Positions 1-12,099 of a stretch of DNA of 64,000 nucleotides are shown piece after piece; position 1 is the first letter of the stretch, and each line of letters begins with the position of its first letter. Origin of the DNA: Icerya purchasi. Its lineage: Eukaryota > Arthropoda > Insecta > Hemiptera > Monophlebidae. Both the position numbers and the translations under genes were made by a program. The notes beneath the pieces were generated by a model. The model was not told the DNA's origin and made no database searches. It saw only the letters and a program-made list of their open reading frames with translations. Where the stretch lies: the NCBI GenBank assembly GCA_039619475.1, contig CM077115.1, positions 236,747,692-236,811,691 on the forward strand, read 5' to 3'.

Positions 1-2530
1 TAACAAATATTTTCTAACACAGTTCATAATTTCAGACGTACCTTAAAAGAGATTCAAAGTAACAAATAATGATAACTGCAAAGTATATGAAATTAAAATA
101 GATACGCCGGGCCATACTTTTTTAGAATGTTTAGCATTTAGACAAGTACGAAGTAACTATTCCAGACAAGCAATGCATTTGAAAACTATGTTTAAAGACG
201 GAAACAATACTCGAAATACTATAAACTATATTAATACGTAATAATGAAGCTAAAAAGTCTCCTCCTATCTTTACGTAAACAGAATTAATAAATGAGAAAA
301 TGAGTTGAAACAGGAAGTTAAGAGGAGTACAGAAAAACCGATTGGTAAAACGCTCTGCTCTGTATGTTCTGTTATCTATAATAAAAAGGAAAGGAAAAAA
401 TAAAATCCAAAACATTTCGAGGGGGGGGGGACCTTCTAAACATCCCCCTGCCTATGGCCTTACACCGTTTTGTTTTTCTTATGTTGACGCAAAATAACAA
501 TTCTGTTTTGATCTGTGATACAGTTTAATTTTGAAAAGTGAAAATAGTCGGAGAACGTCAATTTCTAGTGTCAAGTTTTTGTTTCTTGCTTTAAGGAGGA
601 ACAAAATTAAAAATGGACAATAATATCGCAGAAATATATTCCCCGGAGTGAAGTATCGTGTTTTTGTTTATTTCTTGAGGTGGGGGTTCGTCAGAGAACT
701 GACCCATCGTTGCAAAATACCGAGCTTAAACATATTTACAACTTGAAGTTGATGCTTGGCACATAAAGAAACCAGAGAAGAATCCATATTAGTGTATGTG
801 TGTCGCACAACCTTTTGTACAGAACTACATTGTGAGTATAAAAAAAGCGTGGAAATGTAAAGTTTAGTAGATACCGTAAATTCTTTACATGCCAAAGATT
901 TACCTAACAAACAGACACTTTTTAAAACTTTAGCCATTTAAAATTAATCGTAAAAGTTTTCTGTCATCTGAAACACTGGTTACAGACTAAATAGAAAGTA
1001 CAAAAAATTGCAATTTTAAATTAATAATTAACACTTTTAGGTTTAAAATTTAAGTTCTCGACATTTACACTGTATTACATTATTATATCATCAAAATTTT
1101 ATATTATATTAAAATTAAAATTAAACAAAATCCCTGAAGGTAGAAACAAGCTAACTTGACAACATTGTAAATGTGTTTAAATACAAACTGTTTATTCCAC
1201 GTGTTTTTCGATTCAAAGAATATGCAAAGTTTTATGTTTTATGGTTTTGTATTATTACAAAACGATAAATTACCTTCGTACTTATAGATATGTATATCAA
1301 ACAAGTTTATATATTGCTTCATTACTTTTAATATCAGTTAGTAAACGATTCCCGTATGAATTTTATAATTAATTAAGAGAAAAACTAAAATTTGCCAAAT
1401 TATATAGTGTCTTTAAATTACTAAGTTTTGTTTAAAATTTTGCGAATGCACCGAGAACATACCGTTTTTTGCATTATTTAAATTAAAGTGTCTATAAGGT
1501 TGATTTATATTCCGTTTACATTGAAGTTCGTGTTTTGTGGCGTAAAAATGTATATTTTACAATATTAATTCATATTAATACAATGAAATTGTTTAAATAT
1601 GTAATAGAAAATTGAAATAACTAAAAATTCATTTGTTAAAAGTATGGTTTAGTCAATTGGTTTCGTTCAAAAGTTATTTAGTTTACTTTCTTTGTTTAAG
1701 GCAAATATTTACCCGTAATTTTTATTGATTTTAATTTTAATTAACGTGCACTATTGCTAATTTAATATAAGATTATGAAATTTGGAAAAATAAATTCTTT
1801 CGAAAGTTTTTACGCTGAAAACATTTTTTCAAAGTGCAGTTACGTTATTTTTTCTTGTCGAACATGGGCCAATGCTCTTGTCAGCGAGCCCAAATAATAA
1901 TAAAAAATAAAAAAAAAAAAAACAGTATTTACTGTCCCCGTTTTTACTACTGGACTACTGGTAAAAGGAAGTACACATTTTATTACTGCAAAAATATAAT
2001 GAAAATTAAGAGTAAGCTCAATACTATATTTTGTATTAGTATATCAATAAATGAACTTTTTAGATTACTAGATTTCCATGTATTATTATCACAAATTGTC
2101 TATAATTTATACGTTCTTATTATTCTCTGTTGAAAAAAAAAAAACTAAATGAAAAAGAAATAAATTTAACACTACAATTAGTGCTTTTATAATTCTTTAA
2201 CAGTGAATATACATGTTTCATACATAGCTCAATTTCTTTGTATTTGTTTCTCGACAACTATCATTTCAATTTAAAAGGTTACAATTTCCCGTACAATTAA
2301 GCTTTTTGCTATGAACATCAACAAGGCTCAGAGACAGTCTCTTCAGGTTGTTACACCTTCAGAAGTTTTTCTCATAAACAATTGTATGTAGGTTGTTCAC
2401 GAATTAGTTGTGACAGTAAATTATTCACTTTTACTGCGGAGGGAAAGACATTAAATATTGCGTACCTAGAAGCTTTACAAGGATCAAAACGCGGGCAATG
2501 CTGCGGGTAGAGTTAGTTAACACCAAAGGG
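1..2530. other. Gene-less AT-rich sequence
   Basis: No open reading frame here resembles a known protein on either strand. The short frames are low-complexity (F, I, K, N and Y rich), as expected by chance in AT-rich DNA. There is a run of ten G at 421-430 and several A-runs near 1,910 and 2,130. I see no terminal repeats or duplicated flanks. Confidence 0.6.
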
Positions 2531-2574
2531 AAGTGTACATATATATATATATATGAAAATTGGTACAATATTCG

Positions 2575-3640
2575 GTTTTTTTTTAATAATAATATTATTT
2601 TATATATTATCTTTTGAGCGCGCCAGCAGCTTTGACCCCCAGCAACTACAGATATCATGGAAAGGGTTAAATAGAGAAACGATTAGAAATAGGTTGATGA
2701 AAAGGAAAGGACAAAGGAAGAACTATAAGGAGCAGGAAGACCCAATGTTAAGATTTTAAAGTACAAAACAGAGCGCTCAGAATCAAGGGCAGGGCATTCA
2801 AAGAAGATATGGTTTGCAATATATAGTGGAGTAGAGATGGAAGTATGAAGGGGACAATCGAGAGAGGAGGACAGGGAAAAACGAAAACGTGAAGAGGGTA
2901 GAAGGGGGTAATTAAAACGCAGTCTGATTAAGGAAATGATCGCGGAACGTTGATAAAAAGAGGAATGAAACCACGGCTGAGAACAGGGAACCGGCTGAAT
3001 TTGAAGATAATGAGAGACGGGATTAGAAAATAAAGAAGGATAGATGTCCGACCATAGTCGGGAATGATTAGCTAAGGAAAGAAGGAGGATGTCCACGAGG
3101 TAGGAAAATTACAGAGGCGGCCGAACGGGCTAAACAATCAGCTAACTCGTTACCCTCGATGCCAGAATGGCTAGGAACCCACAAAAGATCAATAGTAATG
3201 GAACGGGATGAGAGTAGATTGGATATGAAAAAACGAATTCGGAGAATAATAGAATTGGATGCATGAGAAGGAGTAGAAGAAATAGCTTGAAGAAAACTTT
3301 TGGAATCGGAGACAATAAGATATTTACTGATCTCTCTTATGGATGGAATGAACGAGACTGCGCGTAAAATGAAGATAGACTCTGTTCAATGTATAGTGTG
3401 GTGTTCATTATTTGATTGATCGAGGCTAATAAAGTGTGGCCAGGATGAAAAGGATGTAGGAAAAATACGATGATGAAGGATGTTCCGAAATCTGGCACAG
3501 AAAAACAATGTAGAGAGGCAGATGGATAGGCAGACCGAAAGATGTTCGATTGGTAAAAAGAAAGAAGAGTGCACTGTGAAATTTACGAGATCGATTGTTA
3601 TTAAATTCACGTTTCTTATAACCGGATAAAGATTCAAAAT
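2575..3640 (-). mobile_element. I-like LINE fragment (LINE-A copy 1): RNase H and C-terminal region
   Basis: Read on the minus strand this is the 3' third of a non-LTR retrotransposon with an RNase H domain, broken by stops and frameshifts. Recognisable pieces in order: an AES-type segment (ESIFILRAVSF, about 3,385), the strand carrying VSDSKSFLQAIS (about 3,300), WVPSHSGIEGNELADCLARS (about 3,160), then the post-RNase H region (IISLIRLRFN, later NHIFFECPALDSERSVLY; 3,096-2,683). The last piece ends in a cysteine/histidine knuckle typical of I-group elements. The 3' UTR ends at the T-run 2,575-2,584, which is the poly-A tail on the minus strand. The same C-terminal region and 3' UTR recur at 32,093-32,573 and 39,645-39,889. 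The 5' limit is approximate and no RT is preserved here. Confidence 0.82.
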
Positions 3641-4099
3641 AGTCGATTTAATTTTTTCACAGAATGTTTTTTATAAACATGTTTTCAAATTAATATAATG
3701 ATGTAAGTAATAAATTATCTAGCAATTAATATATTAAAAAAATGATAATACCTGCTCCATAATCACGGGCTGATATTCACCATGATTACGAAGCAGTGTC
3801 TCCAAAACATGTATCACCAATAGGGCAGGGTCTCTGAAATACGTTGGTATTATAATTTTTCATATTTAAATTAATTTATACCGGCGCTACCATTAACATG
3901 AATCTCTAATGAATCGGATTTGAGATTTTTTTTCCTTTATCTACTACGCCGAGCAATTGTACTACCGGTAAAAAAGGAAAATTCTCAAATTTCATTACGT
4001 CGTAGCAATTAGCTAATAAAAGATATCGAAACCTCGTGAAAAATAATGTGTTTATTACACTCTGGATAAAATTATTTCCTGGATAAAATGCACATGTAT

Positions 4100-4505
4100 C
4101 GTCGCGATAGTCTAGTTGCTAGATCGCTTGACTTCCGTTACGGAGGTCACGGGTTCGATGTGGGTCGACGACAGAACTTATTACAAAGAATTAAATTTAA
4201 AAATATTCGCTAATAATCACGCGGAAGGCAATGGCAAACCACCACGTACAACATCATATGCGCGCGCTAGGTCAGTATACAGCAGACACACACGGGATTG
4301 TATATATCGATAAATCAAACAATCACAATATCAGTTCCTCCGAATGTAGTCTTACGTGTCGTGTATGCCTACGTTGTATATAATAATTGCCTAGTACACT
4401 ATGTCGATTTATCGGTACAGCTAAAAGTATACGAATAGGTTGTGCCAATGCGCAGCGACGAGGCATTACCTTTAGAGAATAGAAAAAAAAAAAAAAAAAA
4501 AAATA
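4100..4505 (+). mobile_element. tRNA-derived SINE (SINE-A copy 1), complete with poly-A and TSD
   Basis: A tRNA-like head (4,101-4,175) has a box A-like tract TAGTCTAGTTGCTAGA and a box B-like GGTTCGAT. A body of about 300 bp follows, then a poly-A tail at about 4,482-4,503. The element is bracketed by a perfect 9-bp direct repeat CACATGTAT (4,091-4,099 and 4,506-4,514), a target-site duplication. Two relatives lie in the window (17,748-18,123 and 23,857-24,243), all on the plus strand. Members share head, body and the terminal motif TACGAATAGGT. Mobilisation would have depended on a partner LINE. Confidence 0.88.
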
Positions 4506-4514
4506 CACATGTAT

Positions 4515-5300
4515 GTTGTAAACCGTTTAGGAAGTGAACTCAATGAGAGTTAACGAAATTTCGGCGACGATAGCGACCAAATTTTGGAGTAAATTCTAAC
4601 TTTCTTTATAAACAGAAAAGAAAAAAAAAACAAAAAACCCATGAGGTACAATTTTCGACATAACCGCGCGAGTAGATTTACATTTTTCAAATAAAATGTA
4701 ATACATGGCGGACTCGACTAAACATTTGACGACTGATAAACAAATTCCTATCACTTGTTTCTGTTCTTATAATAATAATTGACCGTTATTTGCGCTCTTC
4801 CGTTCCTACCTACTCATACACTCCAATATTATAAGTGTATTTACATATATACATGTACGTATGTATATGTCAATTGCAACGTAATTCTTAGGCCGGCCCC
4901 CATTATTAGAAAAAATGCCCCTATTTTATGTTACAAAAGTGAAATGTTAAATAAAAACGTATACTTAATCATATTTTGCAACAAAATATGTATCATGCCG
5001 GTAAGAATGACGTTGTAAATTTCGTTCATTTAATACAAAGCACAGAAGAGAAAAATAAAATGTAGCAAGAGGGGTCAAGGAGCAGAGTCCCTTGCGAAAA
5101 TGGCCGAATATATATATTATGTTTTCAATATACCCCTCTAAGTAGTGCACGAGAGTTTGCGACGGTATCATTTCGCACACATATCTGCAATTTAAACTAC
5201 CGATGTTTCAAGATACCATTTGTTATTCCATCCTCTTCGGGGGCCTTCGGAAACTCACGTCATTCATCCGGCCAGCTTTGATTGAGCAAATTACAAACAT
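4515..5300. other. No feature recognised
   Basis: AT-rich sequence with an A-rich tract at about 4,617-4,637. No protein similarity or repeat boundary was seen. Confidence 0.5.
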
Positions 5301-5344
5301 GAAACATGTCCGTCAGTTACTTACAAAATACCGCAACAAATACA

Positions 5345-5810
5345 ACCGGTAAAATATCTCGCGGATTAACTATTGACAGACGCCTAGCATAGAATCTACG
5401 TATAATTAATACAAGGAAAAAATCGATTACTGAGGCAATTATGTATATCCGCTGATAAGAAAAAAATTCAAAAACTCAGTCTGGTACTGTATAACACAAT
5501 TTTATAGCTCCGTCTGGAAATGCTGATCAGCCGCAAAAATCCATCTCAAAAAAAGTACACTCGTTCTAATCAAAGATATTGAGGACAATGATACCAACAT
5601 GCACCACAATATTACGTTCGTAATTGTATAATATCGAGAATGACCTCAACGTTCCTCCTTCGGTGTTGGCCATACATAAGCAGCAGTATAATAGAATGCA
5701 TGTTGCATTCAGTCATAATGCAAACTCATTAATGTAAAGAGAAACTGACCGGACTTCCTGACAATGCTATCAGAAGACTAAAGAAAAAGCAACGTAGGCT
5801 TATTACCGCC
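5345..5810 (+). pseudogene. Jockey-clade LINE reverse transcriptase remnant
   Basis: Across frameshifts the plus strand spells the thumb region of a Jockey-type RT: KYL then, one base out of frame, GLTIDRRLA (about 5,346-5,390). Next come NTRKKSITEA, then SKLSLVLYNTIL (about 5,470-5,505). After a gap, ENDLNVP and HKQQYNRMHVAFSHNANSL (about 5,637-5,735) match the conserved block downstream of the RT in Jockey elements. At least three frameshifts and several stops make it dead. It is followed by an (ATA)n tract at 5,815-5,830, possibly its tail. It resembles the much younger Jockey copy at 31,365-32,080 but is far more diverged. Confidence 0.66.
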
Positions 5811-5829
5811 TACTATAATAATAATAATA

Positions 5830-6623
5830 AAGATAATAAAACACACCAATAGTAGTAACAAAGTACTCATATAAATCATCAAATAATGAAATACTAACAT
5901 ATTATAACTAGCGGCGTCATCTATTATGCACCACCGTTATTCATTAGAATAGCTCTGATGATCAATTGCGTTGATGACTCGAGAGTCGACATGCAAAGGA
6001 GAAAAACAAAAAAGTAAAATAAAACCTCGTCTGAAGAGAACTTTAAAATTGCCGACTAAATATTTACAGGCATTCATGCAAAAAATAGCGCTACGAGATC
6101 CCTATGAATATATTAATTGTTTTCCAATCAATTTATATAACTTATATAATTATATTGACTTTTGAAATTTTTTGAAGTGAAACTTCTTAGTAGGGAAAAA
6201 TTTTCGTTACGCATTAAACGTAAGGTAGCCCCATGTATTTGTTTGTATGTGTAGGTATTTATAAGGGTCTGTCTGAATCTAGTAGTATACCAAAATGACT
6301 AAATGTATAGTTATTTATACTACGCGACTTCGTATAGTATATAGTTCATGAGCATTCTCATATACGTGTAATAAGTACCTGTACGCACCACTCTATAGAA
6401 AGATATTCACGATACGATACATTATACATTTAGTCTGTTAGTGAGTTTTTAAATCATATGGACACCTCTCTAAAATGTCGATACAATTCAATTTGATAAT
6501 TGTGAACCTGTTGTATACGTCAGTTTGCATTTTAAAATTATTTCATCACATGATAATAATAAATGTGTTACTTATATATAAAATTAATTTAAAATAAAAC
6601 TTTATTATAGAATTTAATGTACC

Positions 6624-6667
<44 letters not shown>

Positions 6668-8020
6668 CCAAAGAAGTTTCACTTCGTCCGCGTGTACACA
6701 CTGATACACGTATCATTTTTTTTTTTTTGATACGGATGTTGATTTTTTCCCTTTTTGATTTTCAACGATAAATACATTAAGATTTGTTATCGTGGGAACA
6801 GGCGGCACTCTTTTAAATAGTTGTGGGCGTCGGAATTGAACTGGGTCCAAATCGGACCGGCGAAAGTCATCCGATGATACGTATAAATCATTAGGCGAAT
6901 ATCCTACAGAGAATTCTTCACCGGCTAGTGAGACAATTTTCCGACGATTCCTACTGTAGTAGCTTCTTTACTATTTCCTTTTGTCCGCTTTTTTTGTCAA
7001 GCGTGAATACGAAAACGAAACAGATGAAGAACGCGTGATGAAATAAGAGGAATTTACCGGTCTAATTAATAAATCGAAATTTCGAAATATTACGTCGACA
7101 GCTGTAGCACCGGGTAGGGGGAAGGCTTCGTGAGATGCGATGGGGTTTCTTGCGGCTTGGCGTTCGATTGGAAATGACGGTGGATTTGTTTCCGGTGATT
7201 AATGTATTCTAGCAACAGAAATGGCTTTCGATGCTTTTAGTTGTGACCGAAATACTAATGCCGGCCAGATATATCGCAATAAATAATATTAACGAAAGCG
7301 TTCCGCTACCGCCGCTATAGCGTATTAAAGAGCTGTCTCCTCGCTAGCTACAAGCCGTGGTGCCGTTTATTGATTCGGACAACATACGGGCCCATCTCGT
7401 TTATTTATTATATTTACTTATCTGTTCCAACGATGTTTCTTCGACGTCGCGTTCGATGTTCCCAAGAAAATATTTACCTCATCCCCGCGTTGACGATATA
7501 ATAACAGCGAGATAAATCCCTCTGACACATCCGTCGACAAATTATCCGAGAAAACTAGCCTAACCAATTTCGATCTCGTTCGAACGCCTAATTCCCCTAT
7601 CATCATTCCGTATTTAATATTCTTATTCTACTATTCCGGCTTTTTTCTTTGCTACACCTTTAAAATCGCGCTATGCGTTTTGTTTCTTATAATACTGAAG
7701 TATGTAAAATGATTGGCTATTTACCTTTTTTTTTGTTTTTTTAAATATATATATATATGTATATACTATATATACTTATATAATTAATTAATAAAAATAG
7801 CTGAAATTATTATCAGAACTCAGCTCACTGCAGAGGGCACACACTGCTGATAAGTACCGACTGAAATCCAAAGGCGATAATGAATTAGAAAATAGTATTA
7901 ATCAAAAGGCGGATCTTACGGATGTTGAGTTTTTTTTTTGAGTTTCTACTAAAAGGAACAAAAAAAAAACAAAAAAACTGAAACTATTGTGCAGAAATAG
8001 AACCGAACGTCTCTTTCTAA
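5830..8020. other. Gene-less interval with an inverted 15-bp motif pair and a (TA)n tract
   Basis: No coding similarity. GAAGTGAAACTTCTT at 6,174-6,188 recurs exactly in inverted orientation at 6,671-6,685, about 480 bp apart. This could be the ends of a small non-autonomous element. An (AT)n tract lies just inside the right motif (about 6,630-6,664), with other (TA)n tracts near 7,745. Confidence 0.45.
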
Positions 8021-8029
8021 TTAAGTATA

Positions 8030-8185
8030 TTATTGTATAATAAAAACCAACTTCAATAACATATAAGGGTAAAAATAATTTAAAACAATAAATTAATTAT
8101 CTTATTTAGGAACGTTTTCGGTTATAATCCATTATCAGCTAAAACTAACTTTTAATCAAAACTCAAAACAGAGTGTCATGTATTC
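8030..8185 (-). mobile_element. Penelope-like element terminal fragment (solo)
   Basis: The reverse complement matches the terminal repeat of the Penelope-like copies at 42,118-42,760 and 55,381-56,160. It has the AGCTGATRATGG motif, a stem-loop, CCGAAAACGTTCCTAAATAAG, then an AT-rich tract and GTTATTGAAGTTGG. The hammerhead-like core is damaged (CTGATAA instead of CTGATGA). Only one terminal copy is present and there is no coding sequence. Confidence 0.72.
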
Positions 8186-8616
8186 ACCTACTTTTAAGTA
8201 TATTATAATTTTTTTAAAAAAAAGGAAAACAGGTGAAATCCATTTAATAACCAATTTTCAAATTATGTTTTATTAGTTTTAATTTTCGAACCGTCTATTA
8301 GTTTTTGATATAAACTTATTCCCTTCGAAGAACTGGGCGCTGCGATGTTAACGATTTTATTGTTTATCGTTTTTACATCCCTTCGATTAAATTGACCGAT
8401 CATTTTAGAATGATTTTTTGATTCGAAACAGCGGCTGAATTCTGTAATTAAAGTTTAATGAAATTAAAATAGTTTGACTTTTACGAATCTCTTCAGAAAA
8501 CCTTGCGCGCAACTATTGCAAATTAATGTTTCGTCTAGAATGTTCTTTCTTTTTCTTCGAATTTGTCTTTTAAATCTGAACAAAAAAAAAAATATATATA
8601 TTTTTGGAAACACAAC

Positions 8617-9219
8617 CAAGTTTGTCAGCTTTAAATTCTACTGGTGCAAAAAGATTATACAATTAGCCATTTTATCAGAAAAAAAAAAAAAAAAAAAAAT
8701 TGTGATATGAAAAATTAAGTGCCAAGTTAAATAGTTAAATTTATGAATTATATATAGTTCATCGTCAGTTTGTACTTGCATTTTAATTATATATATTTTA
8801 CATTCCTATTTTTCTTTTTACACGTTATAAAAATTAATAGCTAAATATATTTAATTAATACATTAATACTGTCAAAAATTTATTTAGATATTGTTTCGTT
8901 AATCTCGGCGATGTTAACACACCGCATAAAAATAATGATTGAATTAACACCGCCTTGATTAATGAAACAATATGCGAATACATTTTTGACAGTATTAATG
9001 TATTAATTAAATATATTTAGTTATTAATTTTTATAATGTGTAAAAAGTAATAGGGATCTAATGAAATATTCAATTAAAATGCGAAAACAAACTGATGATG
9101 AACATACGTATATAATTGGCATTTAATTTTTCATATCACAATTTTTTTTTTTTTTTGTCTGATAAAATGGCTGATCGGATAATATTTTTGTACAAGTAGA
9201 ATTTAAAGCTGATAAACTC
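8617..9219. repeat. Long imperfect palindrome (foldback / MITE-like element)
   Basis: Two arms of about 300 and 276 bp (8,617-8,916 and 8,944-9,219) are reverse complements with scattered mismatches, separated by about 27 bp. Matching landmarks: GTCAGCTTTAAATTCTAC on the left against GTAGAATTTAAAGCTGAT on the right; a poly-A (8,681-8,699) against a poly-T (about 9,142-9,156); TACTGTCAAAAAT against ATTTTTGACAGTA near the centre. No coding sequence and no clear target duplication were found. The arms would form a long hairpin in RNA or single-stranded DNA. Confidence 0.85.
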
Positions 9220-9329
9220 GGCTGAATTTTTTACAATATTTCGTTTTCGTTGAGATATCACTATTTTTTTTGTATAACTTTTTATGTTTAGTAGGAAATG
9301 CGCTGTGAAATTACATTTTTCAGAGTGTA

Positions 9330-9965
9330 CATAAAAATTGAACCTTATGGGCTCGTTTGAAACGTTTTGATGCGCAGAGTTTATCCAAGTTTTGTAATTT
9401 TCCCGTTATTTACATGTCAGCTGTGTTATACATGCCAAATTTCAGCTTTCTACGTATTGTTGATTTTGCTGCGAATTTTGATTTTTGTTAAAGTACTACG
9501 TTGAAATTTCCAAATTTGGGCTCATTTAGGGCTTCCTTTATAAAATTTTTTAGTTTTCGTAATTTTTCTGTTTTTTTTATAAATTACAAATTTTGAACCT
9601 GTCAAATTTCAGCTTTCCACTCCTCCGGTAGATTTTTCTGGGTATTTCAATTTTAATAGAAATTTTTCAAAATTTGGGGTTTTGGTCCCATTAAGGGTTA
9701 TGTATACATGAATTTTCGATTTTTTAAATTTTTTCACAAGCGTGAGTGTTGCACATACCCAATTTAAAATGTTTACGTTTCCTCGAGGCTTGGCTGTAAA
9801 TTTTTGTTTCAAGGAGTTATTTCAAACTGTTTTAAGCCCGTTTTGGGATTCGTAATTGGAAATTTTTCGATTTTATAATTTTTCTGTTCATTACGAGTGG
9901 TAAGTTGTCTGGATTCCGAATTTCAACTTTCTAGATCCAATAGATGTAGTTTGGTCGTCTTAAGT
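9330..9965 (+). repeat. Degenerate tandem array, ~160-bp unit, about four units
   Basis: A phrase like CCAAATTTCAGCTTTC recurs at about 9,435, 9,603, 9,760 and 9,918 (spacing 157-167 bp). Each occurrence sits in a similar context: a 'gggctc/ccc' phrase, then 'gtaatttttctgtt', then the phrase itself. The units are strongly diverged. The array ends in a (TA)n tract (9,985-10,005) followed by the palindrome CCGAGCTCTGCTCGG at 10,019-10,033. Confidence 0.6.
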
Positions 9966-11059
9966 GAATATAGTATATAGGTGTATATATATATATATGT
10001 ATATAGTTCCTGGGCGACCCCGAGCTCTGCTCGGTATTTTTTTTGTAACTTCTTAACTTTTTTTTAAATCTTATACATATTCACAAAACACAAAAAAAAT
10101 CTTAAAACTAATATATGAACACATTTATGAATGTACAACCTCTTTCCATACAACTTTGCTTTTCAATACTGAACGCAACAAAAAGGTAAACAATGATTGC
10201 ACACACGTTGATTTTTATGAATATATTTCTATATGTTTTTTATTAGAAAAATTATATTTTAGGTATGTAGGGTCGTCAGCTTTATCTCTATCGGGATTTA
10301 TTCGTTATAAAAACAAATAAAAAGCGTCTTGTAATTTTACCTGTGATCAGCTGTTTTCCAACAAATTTGAAAAAATTCCGACTAAATCACTGCAAAATGT
10401 AATAAGGGTAGGGATTTTTAAAATGTGCACAACATATTCTCAGTAATTCATTTTCACTAAAACAAATATATAAATACGTGAAACATTTAATATCTGGCAA
10501 AGTCCTTCTTTGTTTATTAACCGATTTTCTTTTTCCTTTTTTTGTTTAGTAGCTATTAAAAAGCATTTTTTTTTCTTATTTAAATATAAAATTAATACAA
10601 AAGAAATAAAAAATGAACTGTTTGTTACGATATTTTCGGTTCGCTTATGTTTTGTTTTTTTTGTTATGCATATATATATTTTTACTACATACGTAACGCA
10701 TGATTTTCGAATCGCCATTATGTGACAGGCCGCTGATCGGCTGAGAACCAAGTCCGATGCCTTTTTTTTTGCCTATTCGTTCCGCGCCCTTTCTAGGTAT
10801 TTGGAATTAGTCGCTGGCCGGTTTTGCCGACCATGTGTTTTATTGCTTTGCGCTACCAGTATTGACGCCACCGGGCGCCCGTACACAAAGACACTACCAC
10901 AGCTGATAATCGACGACGTTCAAAAATCAAAAAATAATACTAAAGGCAGAACAAACTATTAGATCGTCGTCGAAAGATCGCGCCAACAACCCTGATTCTT
11001 ATTATATTGATAACATTAAAATTCATTTAAAACTCGCGAAACCGAATTTTGCCATGGAT

Positions 11060-11215
11060 TAGACTTTGGCAGGTCGATTTATTGGCCCAAAGTAACTCTA
11101 GTGTGCAAATTTCATCCAAATCGTTAGAGCCGTTTTCGAGATACGCGAAATAAATTTATACACATATACAATTATTGCTCGTTTAAAGATATTAGATATA
11201 TATATATATATACAT
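11060..11215 (+). mobile_element. LINE 3'-UTR-like terminus ending in (TA)n
   Basis: The phrase 'gcaaatttcatccaaatcg', followed by 'gagccgttttcgagatacgcg' split by a short spacer and a (TA)n tail at about 11,192-11,211, resembles the 3' untranslated ends of microsatellite-tailed (RTE-type) LINEs common in insects. No coding sequence adjoins it. The assignment rests on phrase resemblance only. Confidence 0.4.
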
Positions 11216-11658
11216 TTTTTAGCTTAAAATGAGGTGTGTTCGATCTCGGTTTTTGTTAACTGTGGAATGCTGAAATTTTGCTAATTTTTAGAGATATTAA
11301 ATTCTACGACAAATTTTGAAAATCATGTTTTTATCTCTATGTTAAGGGGAAAAAAGTTACGGTGTCTTAAAAAGAGTCCGTTTTTGAGCGTTTCGGTGAT
11401 TTCTGTATACTACGAGTATATATACAGCTGTACCAACAGCAGCCTCCTGTTTTACTAACTTGGCTGCATGTACTGCCGTGCATGTAGATATATGTAGTAC
11501 ACAAAAGCTCCTACGATTTCAACCAAAAATTAAATCACGACGGTTGTTTCGATTGAAAATTTTCTTAATCGTAATTTACGGGCTTGCAAACTAGTCATAA
11601 AAATATGCGCAAGCATATATGTATCTATTTAGACCTCGAGATGTTTGACACTATAAAG

Positions 11659-12088
11659 CAAGGCCGTGCCCACGGGGTGGGTTTTGGGGGTTAAACCGCC
11701 CCATGAGAACTGAAATAATTATTATAAATACACAAAAATCTGAAGAAAAAAAACAAAAATTTAAAATAAATATTGATGATTTTTTCGGGTGTTTTTACCT
11801 TTAAAAGAAAAAAGAAAAAAGAAAAAATATTCTCCATATTTTTAGGTACTTCATTAATGTTTTATGCAAAAATTTTTATTACGAGTATAATCAATAACAT
11901 GTGTAATTTTTATTAATGTTCATATACGGGGTAATTCATTTACGTAAATTATTAATATATAAATCAATATGATGGAAATTATTAATAGTATGCGGATATT
12001 AGCGAAGGAATGTATTGTTATTTATAAAATAAATATGTGAAGAAAATTTTCAAAACCTCCCCCTTTCAAAATTCTGGGCACGGGTCTG
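11659..12088. mobile_element. Non-autonomous hAT-type element (MITE, 430 bp)
   Basis: The ends are inverted repeats: CAAGGCCGTGCCCAC at 11,659-11,673 against CAGACCCGTGCCCAG read from the right end at 12,088-12,074. Each is followed by a G-rich inner tract (C-rich on the right as written). The element is flanked by a perfect 8-bp direct repeat CTATAAAG (11,651-11,658 and 12,089-12,096), the duplication length made by hAT transposases. The interior is AT-rich with no transposase remnant, so it must have been moved in trans. Confidence 0.85.
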
Positions 12089-12099
12089 CTATAAAGTAT

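Noticed and set aside
421..430. G-run, with similar G- or C-runs near 17,310, 25,820, 26,094, 27,124, 33,414, 46,975 and 57,690
   Set aside because: Several lie near possible LINE/SINE tails, but most have no other structure; probably ordinary mononucleotide slippage.
4100..4175. Functional tRNA gene
   Set aside because: Box A and B-like tracts are present, but the anticodon arm is a hairpin, the T arm is damaged, and the unit continues into a repeated SINE body with poly-A and TSD.
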